A DNA stretch of 64,000 bases from Sitta carolinensis (GCA_032173965.1 CM063284.1:112814410-112878409); one strand, 5' to 3'; positions 38,930-51,310 are shown, numbered from the stretch's first letter. The notes: generated by a model not told the origin, from the letters alone. Numbers and translations are program-made.

Positions 38930-39193
38930 GGGACGGAGAGAGAGAGAGAGGAGGGCAGGCTGGAAGGCCGGAAGGCGGGAAGGAAGTGTGGGAAGGAGGG
39001 AAGGAAGGAGGGAAGTGTCGGAAGGAAGGAAGTGTCGGAAGGGAAGGGGAAGGGAAGGGAAGGGAAGGGAAGGAAGGGAAGGGAAGGGAAGGGAAGGGAA
39101 GGGAAGGGAAGGGAAGGGAGGGAAGGGAAGGGAAGGGAAGGGAAGGGAAGGGAAGGGAAGGGAAGGGAAGGGAAGGGAAGGGAAGGAAGGGAA
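38930..39193. repeat. Purine-only array: GAGA, GGAA and (GGGAA)n
   Basis: The left part is a mixture of GA, GGAA and GGAAGTGT-type units (38930-39040). From 39041 to 39193 the pentamer GGGAA is repeated about 30 times with a few shortened or interrupted units. The plus strand is almost entirely purine. Successive GGG runs spaced by AA satisfy the canonical G-quadruplex pattern many times over, and a homopurine mirror repeat can also form triplex DNA. Overlapping frames of about 90-118 codons on both strands (repeated GREGK or LPFPS peptides) are produced by the 5-bp period and are not genes. The copy number may differ between individuals or be misassembled. Confidence 0.97.
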
Positions 39194-42100
39194 AAAAACA
39201 AGTTAAAAAAAAAAAAGATAGCATCTTGGAAAAATCTTTAGGGTCTTCTAGCTGACATGCTTGCTATGTGTTTATAGGTGTTATCAAAATCTGTAAAAGT
39301 CACTAGTCAACCCATCTCATTTAAGATTACTTTAATTATAGTGGGAGTTTGAGCAATGTCTTCATTCTGTAAAACTTGTATTTATGAGAACAAGAACAGA
39401 TTTTATTAAATCAACCATCTGTATGATACATATTGAGTATAAAATAGATGATTACCATATAAATTGGAGACAAATCTGAATTAAATATTGATCCATCCAA
39501 ACCCTTAACAGCCAGAAAACAGCCTAATTGTCATGGATCTTGAAGGCTCTAATGGTTTAGATGAATACTATAATACTCACAAAGGCAAATATTAAAGGAT
39601 TTAAAACAAAAAAGAACACAGGCTTTCAAATTATTTTGAATAATTATTCTGAATAGAAAACTTCAGTGCAGTGATTAGCACTTGTATGAATGAAGTCAAT
39701 TTCTAACCTTTCTGGTGAAGATGAAGTACATCAAGCGAACAAGATTACACAGGGAGAAGGTGACAGCATTAATGTTTCTGTTTTTTTAATTGATAGCACT
39801 ATAGCTGGTTGTTGTTTGGTGGACAGGTTTGCTCTATGTGTTCCTCAGAGCCTTGCAAATAAACAAATTAACTGTAAGCTTTCTGTCTAGACAATGCTTT
39901 GACAGGAAAATATGTAACAGAAAGCAGTTTTCTCTTCTGCCTTCCACGGTGTAATGCAGATATACAAAAATTGAAACAGCTTTATGACTTACAGGAATGG
40001 GCCGTGTGTCTTACTCTTCCTCTACCTGTATTAGTTAATTTGCCAAACACTATACAGGAGAAGATTTGCATGTTGTCTACTGTTCTGATCCAAAAGAGAC
40101 AAAATTTGACCTGCATTAACAGCCAGGTTTTGTATATTATCAGGAGCAAGCAGAGCTGTTGTAACTGTAACAAATTAAAACCACAGTGAAGCTGAGGTAA
40201 GATAAAACAGGTCTGCGTTGCTGAGTAGTGTCTAGGTATGGTTGGTAAATCTTTTGCTTTCTCAGTTCTGTGATGGTAAAGCAGGTAAAGGAGCATTCCA
40301 ATAAACTGTATTCACAATCTGTTCTCTTTTCCCACAGCAGTTTCATGTATAAATACCTTGCCTTGGGAACAACTTTTACTGCTGGTTTCTGACTAACACT
40401 TTGACTAAGGACTGAACTGAGAATAAAATCCACTCACATTATCCTTCCAGGTTAACTGCTGACCACAAGGAGCTACCAACATTAAGTTTTCCAACGTAGT
40501 GATTACCATCAGTCAGTTCCTTCATTTAGATTTTATTTCCATAGGCTGCTTAAGAACATGCAATGAAAGTGTGTGAAGTTAAAGCATCATCCAATACTCC
40601 TGCCTCAGACAGAAGTCACAAGAAAGATGTTAGCTGAATTCTATCAGCTGAAAAATCTATTTTTGTCTCCTAAGTGCTCACAGATCAACAATTAAAACCC
40701 TTGCTTCAGGAATTCTGGTCTCTGAAAATTGAAATTAGTCCTATTAATATCTTGATCTAAAAGAACCCTTTTTTCTCCTCCCCAAAAAATTTTGGATGTG
40801 TAACCCTTAATACCTTTCATAGTCTGCACATATTCTGGAAATTGTGGTAAATTATATTATATATATATTATATTTCTCATTATATTTTGTCTTAAATTCT
40901 TGAAGAACTGTGCTATGTATTTTACTCTGTCCCTGTTCAAGAGAACACTATCAAAAATTCTACTAACTATCTTTGATAATTTCAATCCCTTATCTAGTCT
41001 ATGTGCACATGTTGTTACTATTAAGTATATTAAGCTTTCTGTCATAAAAATATTGACCTAATCTCTCTTTTATATGTTTATGATTTTCACATTCAATTAG
41101 TAAATTACATTAAAGTTAAAGCAGACTTTGGAAGAACCTTAAATGCTCAAAGTTTTTTCTTATATAGGTTAATCAGAGTCTATTAATAATGTTGGGTTTT
41201 TTACACAGAAACTCTTCAACATCAAAGTTATGTTGAACAATATTCTGTCTTTTGTTCATGATATGAAATGGAATGTCACAAATTTCCTCACAATATAAAC
41301 ATGAACAAGAGTAGTTATGGTCAGTGATTGAAGTCTTAAGAGAAGACAAGGAAAGCTTCAGCAGAAAAATATCAATTTTTGCAGTCCTTTTTCAAAATCA
41401 GGAAAATAGACATAAAACACATAGACCAATCACCTCTTATTGAACTGCACAATTTTCACTAAGTGTAAACTAAATATGGCAAGCAGTGAATAAGCTGTCT
41501 TTTACTTAAATAAGATGTTCTGAATTATTTTTTAATAACTAAAAACTCCAGTTTAGCTATTGAGGGTCATCCAGGAGAGGTTTCTATTTTGAGTTATACA
41601 TTTTGCAGATTTTTAATCCTTTCAAAGCAATCTTGTGAAATCTTTCAACATTAGTTACTATTCAAAAGCCTTTGAAACAGAAAATTAAATATATTTAATG
41701 TGAAATAAAACAAGAAATTTAATAATACAGATAATCTATTAATGCATGTTAAAGCCCTGTGCAAAAATATTTTTATCTATTTTTCCAATCAACATAATTT
41801 ATGTTTTTAAAAACCATTGGAAATTTTAGAAACAAGTTTTTTATTTATTTCCTCTTAATGAAACCTATTTCCTAACCATTAGACTCATATAATTACAACA
41901 TATTTCATGTCAGCTGGTAAAATCGATTCTGGAAGGAATAAGTTGGATTTGAGTGATAAAAGTTTCATTTTAAAATTATTAATTTGCTACAGAAAATATT
42001 GGTAACTTCCTATATGGCAAATGAAAGTAATATTTCTGTAGCAGAGGAATATTTTTTCTTTCTAGGGTTAAAATGCTGTCCAGAACGATGCCACTGAAAC

Positions 42101-42591
42101 TGTAAGCAGCACTTATTTGGGTCAGATTTTTCATTATTCCATTCTTGAATTATCCAATAGAAATGTGTACTTTTAATTTCTATTCCCTACTTGGCCACAA
42201 ATTGACAAATTAATGGGAATATAAAATAGCTAAGGGAAAAAAATTCTCTCTTTATTTGGGAAAAGAAAAAACTGAGTAGACTTGTTTCCCGCAAAATCAG
42301 ATATAGAGGTGGTGTAGCTATCCACCAGCTGGTTTTGACCACCTTCTCACACCCACCTTTTCGGTTACAGAAAGCTGCACTAGATGGGTTCTAGTATTTG
42401 ATCACTTCTGGAGCATGTTACAGTCAAAAGACATCTCTTGCTACAACTATAGTGCTGTAACTGCAGAAAAAAAACAGATCGTGGTCTGTTTTATTTTATA
42501 AAACACTGTCTCCTTTTCAAGACCCTGCTGTATTCATTAACCTCCTGTGCTCACCATCAAGTTATGTCACCACAACCCTAAGTTTGCACAC
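39194..42591. other. AT-rich non-coding DNA
   Basis: No gene or transposon recognised. Short frames, the longest near 100 codons on either strand around 39899-40433, overlap each other and lack family resemblance. A TA-rich patch lies near 40850-40875. Confidence 0.5.
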
Positions 42592-42597
42592 AGCAAA
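42592..42597. repeat. Left target-site duplication AGCAAA
   Basis: Exact match to 43208-43213; directly precedes the TG of the LTR. Confidence 0.75.
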
Positions 42598-43207
42598 TGT
42601 GGCAGTGTGTTTTTGAGTTTTTAAATTTTTATACTGTTCAATGGTTCGTTCCATGTACCCGCTATGTTCTTTCCCTGTTTGGTTCATCCCGGTTACTGTT
42701 GTTTGTCAATCCTGAGCTGTGTAACCCCCAGACCCTGTCTGTCACTCTGTGGCCTCGCCTCCAGCCTGGAAAGTTCTAACGGGATCACAGAGTAATTGGA
42801 CAGAGTCTCTGTTTCCTCCCCCCTGCTGTGTCCCGGTTTGTTTCCCTACCTGTCATTTTGTTAGAGAGCCATCCCCCGCTTGTCCCTAATTGGTCCCAAG
42901 TCAGACCCCACCCCTGATTCCTCCCGCCTTGATAAGGTGCTGCACTCTGGGGCTCGGGGGCTTTGCTTGGGGCGTTTGCCCGAGCTGGTACCTGTGACTG
43001 AGGTTGTTCCCATTGTGGGAAACATAAAGTCAGTGGTTTGACCCCAAGCGGAGTCTCCCTCTCTCTGTTCCTGCCATCGTCACTCACTGCCCCAGACTAA
43101 CCAAGACCCACGGGGTCGGCAAGGTTTGTCCTGCTACCGAGCCGTACCCCTGCTGCCGTGGTGCCAGGGCTGGCTGAGGCAGAGAACGAGCAGACACCAC
43201 CGACACA
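42598..43207 (+). mobile_element. 610-bp solo LTR (ERVK-like), plus strand
   Basis: GC- and CpG-richer than its surroundings. Starts TGTGGCAGTG and ends CCGACACA, with hexamers AGCAAA on both sides (42592-42597, 43208-43213). A 6-bp duplication fits a class II avian retrovirus. GATAAGG at 42931-42937 is a possible TATA-like element, and CATAAA at 43023-43028 lies in the place expected for a poly-A signal, about 90 bases downstream. No gag, pol or env sequence follows, so this is a solo LTR. Part of the plus and minus strands shows 100-codon frames that have no retroviral similarity. It belongs to a different family from the LTRs at 27472, 43821 and 44309. Confidence 0.8.
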
Positions 43208-43213
43208 AGCAAA
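43208..43213. repeat. Right target-site duplication AGCAAA
   Basis: Exact match to 42592-42597, directly after the terminal CA of the LTR. Confidence 0.75.
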
Positions 43214-43820
43214 TGCAATTGAGGCGCCACTGTACATCCTTCCTGATGCTGAACCCATATGAAGTCTCTACAATACAGAAGTGGCCTCAGCTCCAGATCT
43301 GACCACATGCATTTGCTACATGACCACTGTGCTGCCTGACACACCCAGGCTAGGTGTTGACTCCTCTGTGTCATTCCAGCTGCTGATACCAAACAACTGT
43401 GTACAAGCCTGCAAACACCTAGCAAGGCACTGAGACAAATCAAAAGGGCTTGGGGGGCATTCCACCTTACATGCTGGGAAGATAGTAAGGGTGGGATGAA
43501 GCTTGCCTATATTTTTATCTTTTTTGTTTACGATACTGATCTTTGCTTTCAGAAATGGTAAAAAGACTTTAGTCCTTACCCCTGTGATTCTACAATAGCA
43601 GGCTATATTCAAGAGACCGAGACAGGCACATCTCAAAAATTTTGAGTCTAGATGTTTCCTCTATTGATGTTGGCAAGAAGCATCCCAACCCACATTTTTG
43701 CATGGCGGTTTCATATAGCCCCTAATGTAAACTCAGAGCTCTTCTTTTGCACCTATTTCACGTCTACAGGGTCTTAAACCATAAGAACAATCACCAAATT
43801 ATTGGCGTGTTATTAATTTC
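43214..43820. other. Non-coding DNA between LTRs
   Basis: About 600 bases between two LTR families. No retroviral motif, gene or other transposon recognised; the minus-strand frames of 106-119 codons here are unsupported. Confidence 0.45.
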
Positions 43821-44190
43821 CGATGCAGCCCACTGGAGCCCAGGCTAGTTCATTGCATGGTGATGCCGTGCCAAGTGTGGGGAACAGAGGAGATCACATA
43901 CACCAATGGGGCATCGAGGTTTGGGAGACACCCAGGAATGCCCTGGGGGAGGTACAGTAAAGGCATTGGCTCTAGGGAGGATTGACACAGAAGGTACTGG
44001 AACAAGGGGCAGGGTAACAGTGACTGATAGGGAAGGAGCTGGAACAAAGGATGGGGAAACACTATAAAGGGAAACTTGTGGTAGGATATGACTGGGGTTA
44101 AACCAACTTGGGAGCAAACATGGGGGAGAACAGGGAAACAAACCATCAACATTATATCTTAACAGTAAACTTAATCAAACCAAATTAACA
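43821..44190 (-). mobile_element. ERV LTR lacking its core, minus strand
   Basis: This copy shares both ends with the LTR at 44309: the outer part (CRATGCAGYCCACTG..GTGTGGGGAACAG, 43821-43885) and the U3 part (GGATTGACACAGAAG, GGGGCAGGGTAACA, GATAGGGAAG, 43978-44150). The middle of the sister copy, which holds the TATA-like and AATAAA signals, is missing: after GGGGAACAG the sequence jumps to U3. It is therefore a deletion derivative of about 370 bp. The minus-strand U3 start would be TGTTAATTTGG, i.e. position 44190 going left. No target duplication was found. The CATTGG box near 43900 is retained and matches CCTCGATGCCCCATTGG of the LTR at 27472. Confidence 0.75.
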
Positions 44191-44308
44191 CAAGCCAAAA
44201 CAAATCTCCATGAGAGAAGCCCCATAACCTTTGGATGTTCTGGTAAAAAACCTCCAGCTTGATTTCTCACTCAATGTTCACAATGTGGCTTGGGATTAAG
44301 ACACTATC
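44191..44308. other. 118-bp spacer between two related LTRs
   Basis: Not recognised as retroviral. Read from the right LTR it does not start with a known tRNA primer-binding site, and there is no purine tract before the left LTR, so it need not be proviral interior. ACTATC at 44303-44308 may be the target duplication of the right LTR. Confidence 0.5.
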
Positions 44309-44989
44309 CAATGCAGTCCACTGAATCCCAGACTTGCTCATGTCACACCAGTGCCGAGCCAGGTGTGGGGAACAGCTGTGGTATGGGGTTTTACCAGTGG
44401 CTGAATTTTTAGAGCCGCTTGCTCTACAGTGCAGGGTCTGCAGCCATGCAGGGGCAGGTAAAGGAGAAGGAGGAGGCTCTCTGTATGAGGTTCAGCAGGA
44501 GAGGTTTATTGGAGCTGAAGGGGGTCACAACAGGAGAGCCCTGAGCCCTGCTGTGCACAGGTTTAAAAACTGCAGCAAATCTGGGGGTGGGTACAAATCA
44601 TAACCCAGTGGGGAAGCATCAGGGGATGGGTGAGGAGGGTCACGGCTTGGCCTGAGCCAATGACAGAAGGTGGGGGTAGAACAGGTCACATCCCAGTGGA
44701 GTGTGGAGGATAGGGAGCCCCCCAGGAATAGCCAGGAGGAACACTGGAAGGATTGGCTCAAGGCAGGATTGACACAGAAGAGACCAGAACAAGGGGCAGG
44801 GTAACAATGATTGATAGGGAAGTAATTAGAACAAAGGGAGGGGATTACCATAAAGAGTAGCTTAAGGAGAGGACACAGCTTTCAGGAATAAACGATTTGG
44901 GGGCACACCAGGGGGAGTACCAGAACAAACCATCAGTATTAAAACTATTAATAATAAACAAATAGAATAAAAAAATACGAACTGTAACA
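44309..44989 (-). mobile_element. ERV LTR with TATA-like and poly-A signals, minus strand
   Basis: On the minus strand it starts TGTTACAG, has CCAAT boxes (ATTGG at about 44752; CCAAT at 44656 in the other sense), a TTTTTAAA TATA-like element (44562-44569) and AATAAA at 44505-44510, about 55 bases downstream, then about 200 bases of U5. U3 aligns with the LTRs at 27472 and 43821. Hexamers ACTATC flank it at 44303-44308 and 44990-44995, which fits a 6-bp target duplication if the 3' end is CTGCATTG rather than the usual CA. Both related copies carry this CATYG end, so either the family end is unusual or three extra bases are shared by chance. No viral genes follow. Confidence 0.8.
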
Positions 44990-47900
44990 ACTATCAGTAC
45001 CTGGTGGCATCAACAGGCATCATGTTAAAGATATTAGAACGTGTCAACTCCTTTCAGCATCTCTGGGTTCTGATACTGACAGCCATTAACACCTGTCTGC
45101 TGGCAACTTGTCCATGCCTGTGACTCCATCTCAGACAGCATGTACTTTGGACTCATGTAGTCCTGGATCAGTTTAGATTAAAAGAAGTTTTAATTCATAT
45201 CACAAACACTAATAGCCTTCATCTCTTAGTAATTTTAGAGTTAATGACTCAATTTTACTACTGAGTGCAGCTGGTTAATCTAATGAACAGATTTGCTTAA
45301 AAATAAAAATATAAGAGTAATGGTACATGTGATAAGAATGACAATTTGTGTTAAAAAGGATCTTGGTTACTTTCATAGATATTTTAAGGCATCATGAGAC
45401 ATGTAAAGGGCATTGCTGTTTACCACGGCTCAGCCATCTTTGCAGACTGGGTAATCAAAGAGAGGAACAAAAGGAATGAGCTATTGTACATGACCTGTTC
45501 ATATGGAGTGTATCCTTCAGGGACCAAAAGAGGGGTACTCATATACTACAAAACAGTAAGTGAAAATACAAAAGAAACATATTCCAGAATTAACTCTGAC
45601 AATTTTATTGTTTAGTTGCTCTACAAAATAAGTTAAGAAAAAAAACGTAGTCCTGGATAATTTCTTTTTCGCAGTTGTTTGATGATATCTCCCACATCAA
45701 TTTGTTTTTTTCTTTAAGAAGCAGTGCCTAGTGGTATCTATACAAAAATTGTTTTTCCAGGCAATCCACTTTCCTGCAGCCGCACTTTGTGTGCTGATTA
45801 TTTCAGAGCATTCACATCCTCTTTTCATTTCACACTGAAGGAAAATAATTTATTCCATTGTATATGGCTCTATCCCGTCCTCCTCACTTCCTCTTTTGCC
45901 CTCAATTTCACTGTGCTGTGCTCCGTGTATCTCTGTCTAACAGCCATCACAAACCCCCAGTTGTCACCTTTAATGCGTTTGCCTGTTGTGAGAGCTGGAC
46001 AGTGCAAGCCAGCTCCCTGCCGGCTCCCTGCCCCACAAGAAATCAAGCAGGAGGAGGTCAGCCTTTAAACCACAGAATTACTCTGAGTGAAACTGCTGCT
46101 CACAGCTTTACAGCTTTGCAATGCTGTGGAAGTGCAGTGGCTGACTCTAAATTTGGAAGGAAAGTCTGCTGGAAGGTCAGTACACTCCTGCTATGCATTC
46201 ATTCACTGTGTTTTCCTCCTGAAGGAATCACTGGGATTATTCCTTAGAATAACTGATTCCACCGTGCTCCAGCTGATGGGCAGCAGGCAAGACACCATTT
46301 AGGCACCATAGAGGCCTCTCACACCCATTATATATCTACGCATATGTATGTAAATATAAGTACATATATATAATGCATGTACAAAGAATAACGGTCTACT
46401 CCATCATGCTTTTGAATCTGGTGAGCTAATTTGCCTTAGCCTCAAAATGATTGCCCACCAAATTAAAGCTCTGTTGCAGTAGAACAGCAGCCATGCACTC
46501 TGTATCTGGATATCCTCGAGTGAGAACAGGCAATGTGAATTCTACTGTTTAACAGAAGCTGTATGAAAGCAGTCTGTTTCCAACTGTACCCGCTGACAGT
46601 GGTGTTCAGAAAAATCAACAATTAAAAGGATTAGGAAATCTGGGAAAAAGATAATAATACAATTCTGGATCATAGCTTTGTAATTATAATGCACAAGAAT
46701 ATCTAAGCTGGTTTCTCATTCAGAACACTTAAAATAGAACTTTAAATTATGTTAGAATATTCAGCTCCAACTGATTATTTTTTGTTTATCTGGGCTATGC
46801 TTCAACAAGCATTGCAAAGAGAAAATTACAGGAAAAATCTTTATCAATAGTAGCAGAAGTCTTAGTGGGGAGAAAAGAAGATGTACAATATTAAAATTAA
46901 ATTCCTCCATCAAGGCAAATCAGGGATATATTGAAAAAACATCACAGAATGTTTTTCTTTTGATTACAATTTCTTACTGATTCAAGCAGAATGGAAGTGA
47001 AATAAAGTTATTTTGCAAATACCCTAACCAGTAATTCCTCATTTTCTTCTATAATTATATTTATTCTAACTCTTTAAATTTCAGCAAAGTAATTCTCAGT
47101 ACAGGAGTATAATGGCATGTAAAAATTTAAGATATTATTAGTGAACAATTGAAAAAATTACAATTTATAAGATACTATTGAAGTCCACAGTTACACCAAA
47201 CCCCTAAATATCCTCTGGTGGTACTGTGAAAACCCCAAGAGTTTTTATGCATTAATTCAGCAAAATCAAACTATTAGAAATTCTTGTGATAAAACAGATT
47301 GTTGCATTTTGCCTCCAGCTCATTAATTCTGTAATTATTTTTTTAAACTAAATGAGCAAAATAAATATTTCTTTTTCTATGTCATATTTATTCAAATAAC
47401 CATGTCTCACAATTTTCATTTCTGCCTGTGTTTGTATGAAAGATGAAAGCACAGGCACCAAATACTCATCTGTGACATCAGGAAACAAAAAAACAAATTT
47501 CCTAAATAAAACCATGGGGGCCAACATTATTTTAAATGAGCACATGTAAACAAACCATGCAACATATTAATGTTTGCCCACAGCCTATATGAAATTCTTA
47601 TATTTTGTATGTGATTGGATTGATGTCTGTTTAAACATAAAATTTCAGCTTTATACCTAAATTTACTGACTACTGAAACTCATTAAATATGTCCATCTTC
47701 AACTTGTCCTTTATCCTGCACCACTCTGGAGATCATAATTTCTTTTCATTATGAAAATAAAAGATAGGTTACAGCAGGATATAAGAAGGGAATATGCAAG
47801 AAGCAGGAGAAACAGAAAGAGCAGCCCAATACTTTAAAGTTTCGAAACTTTGATATAACACTCTGTAAGACAGTATCCATGTTTATTTTGCACTTATCAT

Positions 47901-50900
47901 CATACATATTGGTGTTTAGAGAAATCGACCTCAGTTTTGTGTTTTGTGATTACCTAATAGCAAAACTAATATCAGAATTAAGAGCAAACACACATGGTCT
48001 GCTTATACAAAGATATTTTTAATTTCAAAATAAAACAGTTTAATAAAAGTTCCACCCTCATTCATCTCAGTTCACGTGTTTGGTTTTTGGGAAGGTGAAG
48101 TTGTTTATTTGTTTCTTTGTAGAAATCTGATGACACTACATCTAAAAATTATCAGAGGCTCTGTTAATTTTACAATCTTTCCAAAAATAGCCAATCACCT
48201 TCTTCAGGTACACAGTGGGAACTCAAATACCACATAGCACTAGTTTAAAACTCAAATGAAGTTCTGTGGAGATGACAAAAGAACTGTAGGACTGCCGTGT
48301 ATTTCATTCCTAGGATCAGCGAATAGGCTAACAAAAACCAGGCACACCTGAATTGCACTGGTCTCTGTGAATTAAAGAAGCTGGGAACTGCCTCTCTTAA
48401 TTACAGTTTAAAGAGCTTGGAGTTAATCCAGGTGATTAAACACATGCTTAGACCGCCCTGAGCCTGAGCATTTCCGTGGAGAAATGCCCTGCTTTTCACA
48501 TCTCATGGGAGCTTGTATTCACCCTCAGGCACCCACAAGTGCAGAGCACTTCTGAGGAGCTGTTGAGCCCTCTTCCCTTGCCAAACAAGTCAGACTGTAG
48601 GAAGAGAATTTGTGATTAATGTCCCTGTTTCTGCCACAGGATAGATAAGTACTAGACAAAATTAAGGCATAACCTGTTCCGTAGCCTGTGTATCCACCCA
48701 CCTGTAGTCGGTGATGGCCAAGTGCCTCCCAAAGTCCATCAGTTGGTGACAAAGGCAGGTTATGATTCAGAGAAATCTGGGCTGCTTTTCTTGTAAAAAC
48801 ATTTCGTGTCTATTCACTTTTCACATTACTCTGCCCCTGGCTAAGACAGGATGTGTTCTGTGTTTTGTTCTGGTTTTTAAAGACTCAGAAAATAGATGTA
48901 TCTTTTGCCTCCAGTTGTGTTCCTCAATCTAATGTGCTATTAAGGAGAGAAGCTTCAATTTTCTTTCCACTGCTAATGAAGCAAGTGTGTATTTGGCTTG
49001 CTTCTTCAATCAGACCTCTAGTAATTGAAAGAAAAAGGATTAAAAAGTACAAAAGAGTGCTCTTAGAAGATTAATGTCCTGGCATGTCCCCAGCCTTGTT
49101 GTTTTGTAAACAAGCCAGTCAGATTTCAGTCCTATAGGCAGAATTCACAATGAAACCGAGATGGTTTTGCTCAATAGCAATGTAATCACTTCTAGAGTTG
49201 TCGTCAAATGTGGGAATATCTTCATGAAGGAGCTGTGCTTTGCAAGTTTTGTGCTTAATATTTGATCCCTGAAAATTGTCTGTAATGAGAACTGCTTTGA
49301 TATATGCAATCATCACGCTGTAAAAAGGCTTAACAATGGACAGAGAACAATTAACTTCAATGACTGTAGTCCAAACAAGTGTTGATTCACATCTGATACA
49401 AACAAGACTTTCCTCATCTGTGGGTAGAGAGACATAAAATGTGTTTCCAAATCAAAGCAAAAGTTCAGAGGAGATTCAGTAAAGGAAAAATGGCTTTGGC
49501 TCACAGAATTACAGAAGAACCTTGGCAAAAGAAAAAAATCAAAGGGGTGCTTGTTCTGCCAGCCAAACAATCAGCTCTACTTGGAAAAGGAAATCTGAAA
49601 CAAAGAGACTTCTTTGTGTATTCAATTCTCTCAATAATTGTATATAAGTGATAACAATACAGAATTCACTGGTTATGCAAGAAATATTTTTTACTTCACA
49701 TATTTTTAATCTCTTAACATTAAAAAAAAAAAAAAAAAACTAGAGAAAAACTATAAGTGTTGCTGCAGCTTTAATGCAGAAAATATTCTATGCTCAGTGT
49801 TGATTTTTATGACAGTCCTTTCTTGTGCTTTAAAATACAAAGGTTTCTCCATAAGACCAGGCTTAGATTCAGTCTACAATTGAATCTGGAAACTACAGCT
49901 ACTTTGGATGGTCGGTTAATTTATCTCAGCTTCCTTTTAGTGAGATTACAGACACCATAAACACATAGGTAAACACTGGGGTTTATGCAGTGGAAATGAA
50001 AGGAAGAACTGATAGTTTATTTAAATTGCATTCTTAAAGGAGTGATTCTTCTCTCATAACATTTGTGGGTCTTGTTAACAGCTGAAGTGTGCCAAAGAAT
50101 GCAGACCACCGGGTGAAACACTGGTTAAAGAGATCTATATGAAATTCAAAATCCGAGGAGAAAAAGGAGATATAATCAATAAGAGATTACAGCTTTGAAA
50201 AGAACCCAGACTGTTTCATCATGTGCAGAAATGGAATTCAGATTCCTCTAAAATACCTGGTACTCTTTGGGTAAAATTTAAAATTACCGATACGCAATGA
50301 ATGATTTCAACTAACTCCCACCAGTGCCCATCAGAGCACAAGGTGCCCTTTTACTTCTGCACAGTCCTCCTCTCCTTTAGACACAAAGAGAAAAATAGCA
50401 GTTCTTTTGTTTATACAACTAATATTGTTTTGCAGTATAACAGCAGGAATGTGTAAAATAAAACAAGCAATAATTTGTACCTTTTTCATGGACTTGCAGA
50501 ACATATGGCAATGGGGAAACTTTTTTGTTGATTTCTACATTCATAAATTCTTTTTTAAATTGGCAAAAAGGAAATTTTCTATTCTTCCAGACTCAGACGT
50601 GATCTGTTTTCCGTGGCTGTTTTGAAAAATAATTGCATATGGTAAATTCCTATGTTTGCATCCTCATTTTGGCTTTCATTCAGACATATGAAAAAATTTA
50701 CAGTTCAAAATCAGGCTGTCTTATACAGTGCCAATAGCAAGACTTACGTTAAGAAAACAACTGAAATCACATTCATGCGATTACAGAGTAATACACTAAT
50801 TTCTAGAGAATAAAATAATAAAAAAGACAAAGTCACAAACCCATCATCAACTAAAAGGTCATTCCAGTTTTTCTTCACTCCATTTTCCTCAGGCAATAAA

Positions 50901-51054
50901 ATTAATTTATAATAATGTACTTCATTTGTGCATTTTATCATTTCTGCTAATGTATTTGGCAGTTCATTTAGAAATTAATTTGGATTAACTTTCAGCTTTT
51001 CATGAAAGTGCTGAAGAAACAGGGTATTGGACAAGATCCAAGCAAAGTCCAAAC
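44990..51054. other. AT-rich non-coding DNA
   Basis: No gene supported. Items seen: an 18-A run (49722-49739), a nested imperfect inverted repeat at 48345-48434, a short TA-rich patch (46350-46375) and a possible 39-codon terminal-exon-like frame after a TTAACAG (50082-50198). The GC-richer part 45780-46310 has overlapping frames of up to 129 codons without recognised family. Confidence 0.5.
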
Positions 51055-51310
51055 AGAATCGTGGAATCGTTAAGGTTGGAAAAAACATCTGAGATCACCA
51101 AGTCCAACGATTAACCCAGCGCTGGCATGTTCACCACTGAACTGCCCAAGTGCCACATCTACAGGTTTTCTGAACACTTCCAGGGATAGTGATTTTTGCT
51201 ACTTCCCTGGGAAGCTTGTTCCAATGCTGTCCACCCTTGCCATGAAGAAACTTTTCCTAATATCTTCCTAAATATCCAAACTTTCTCTCAAGTAAAACTT
51301 GAGGTGATAC
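51055..51310 (-). mobile_element. CR1 LINE 3' end, minus strand, left part
   Basis: AGAATCGTGGAATCGTTAAGGTTGG, GAGATCACCAAGTCCAACGATTAACCCAGCGCTGGC and GGGAAGCTTGTTCCAATGCTG (in pieces) are the antisense CR1 3' terminus and adjoining part. The copy is split by the SINE at 51311 and continues at 51451, the order being the one expected for one CR1 copy. Confidence 0.93.

Noticed and set aside
38845..39255. Overlapping frames of about 89-118 codons on both strands
   Set aside because: All are translations of the GGGAA array; the 5-bp period opens several frames at once.
42785..43443. Minus-strand frames of 100-119 codons around the LTR
   Set aside because: They cross a solo LTR boundary and encode nothing like a retroviral or host protein; GC-richer DNA has fewer stop codons.
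43821..44995. Complete provirus between two LTRs
   Set aside because: Only 118 bp separates the LTRs, with no recognisable primer-binding site, purine tract or viral genes.
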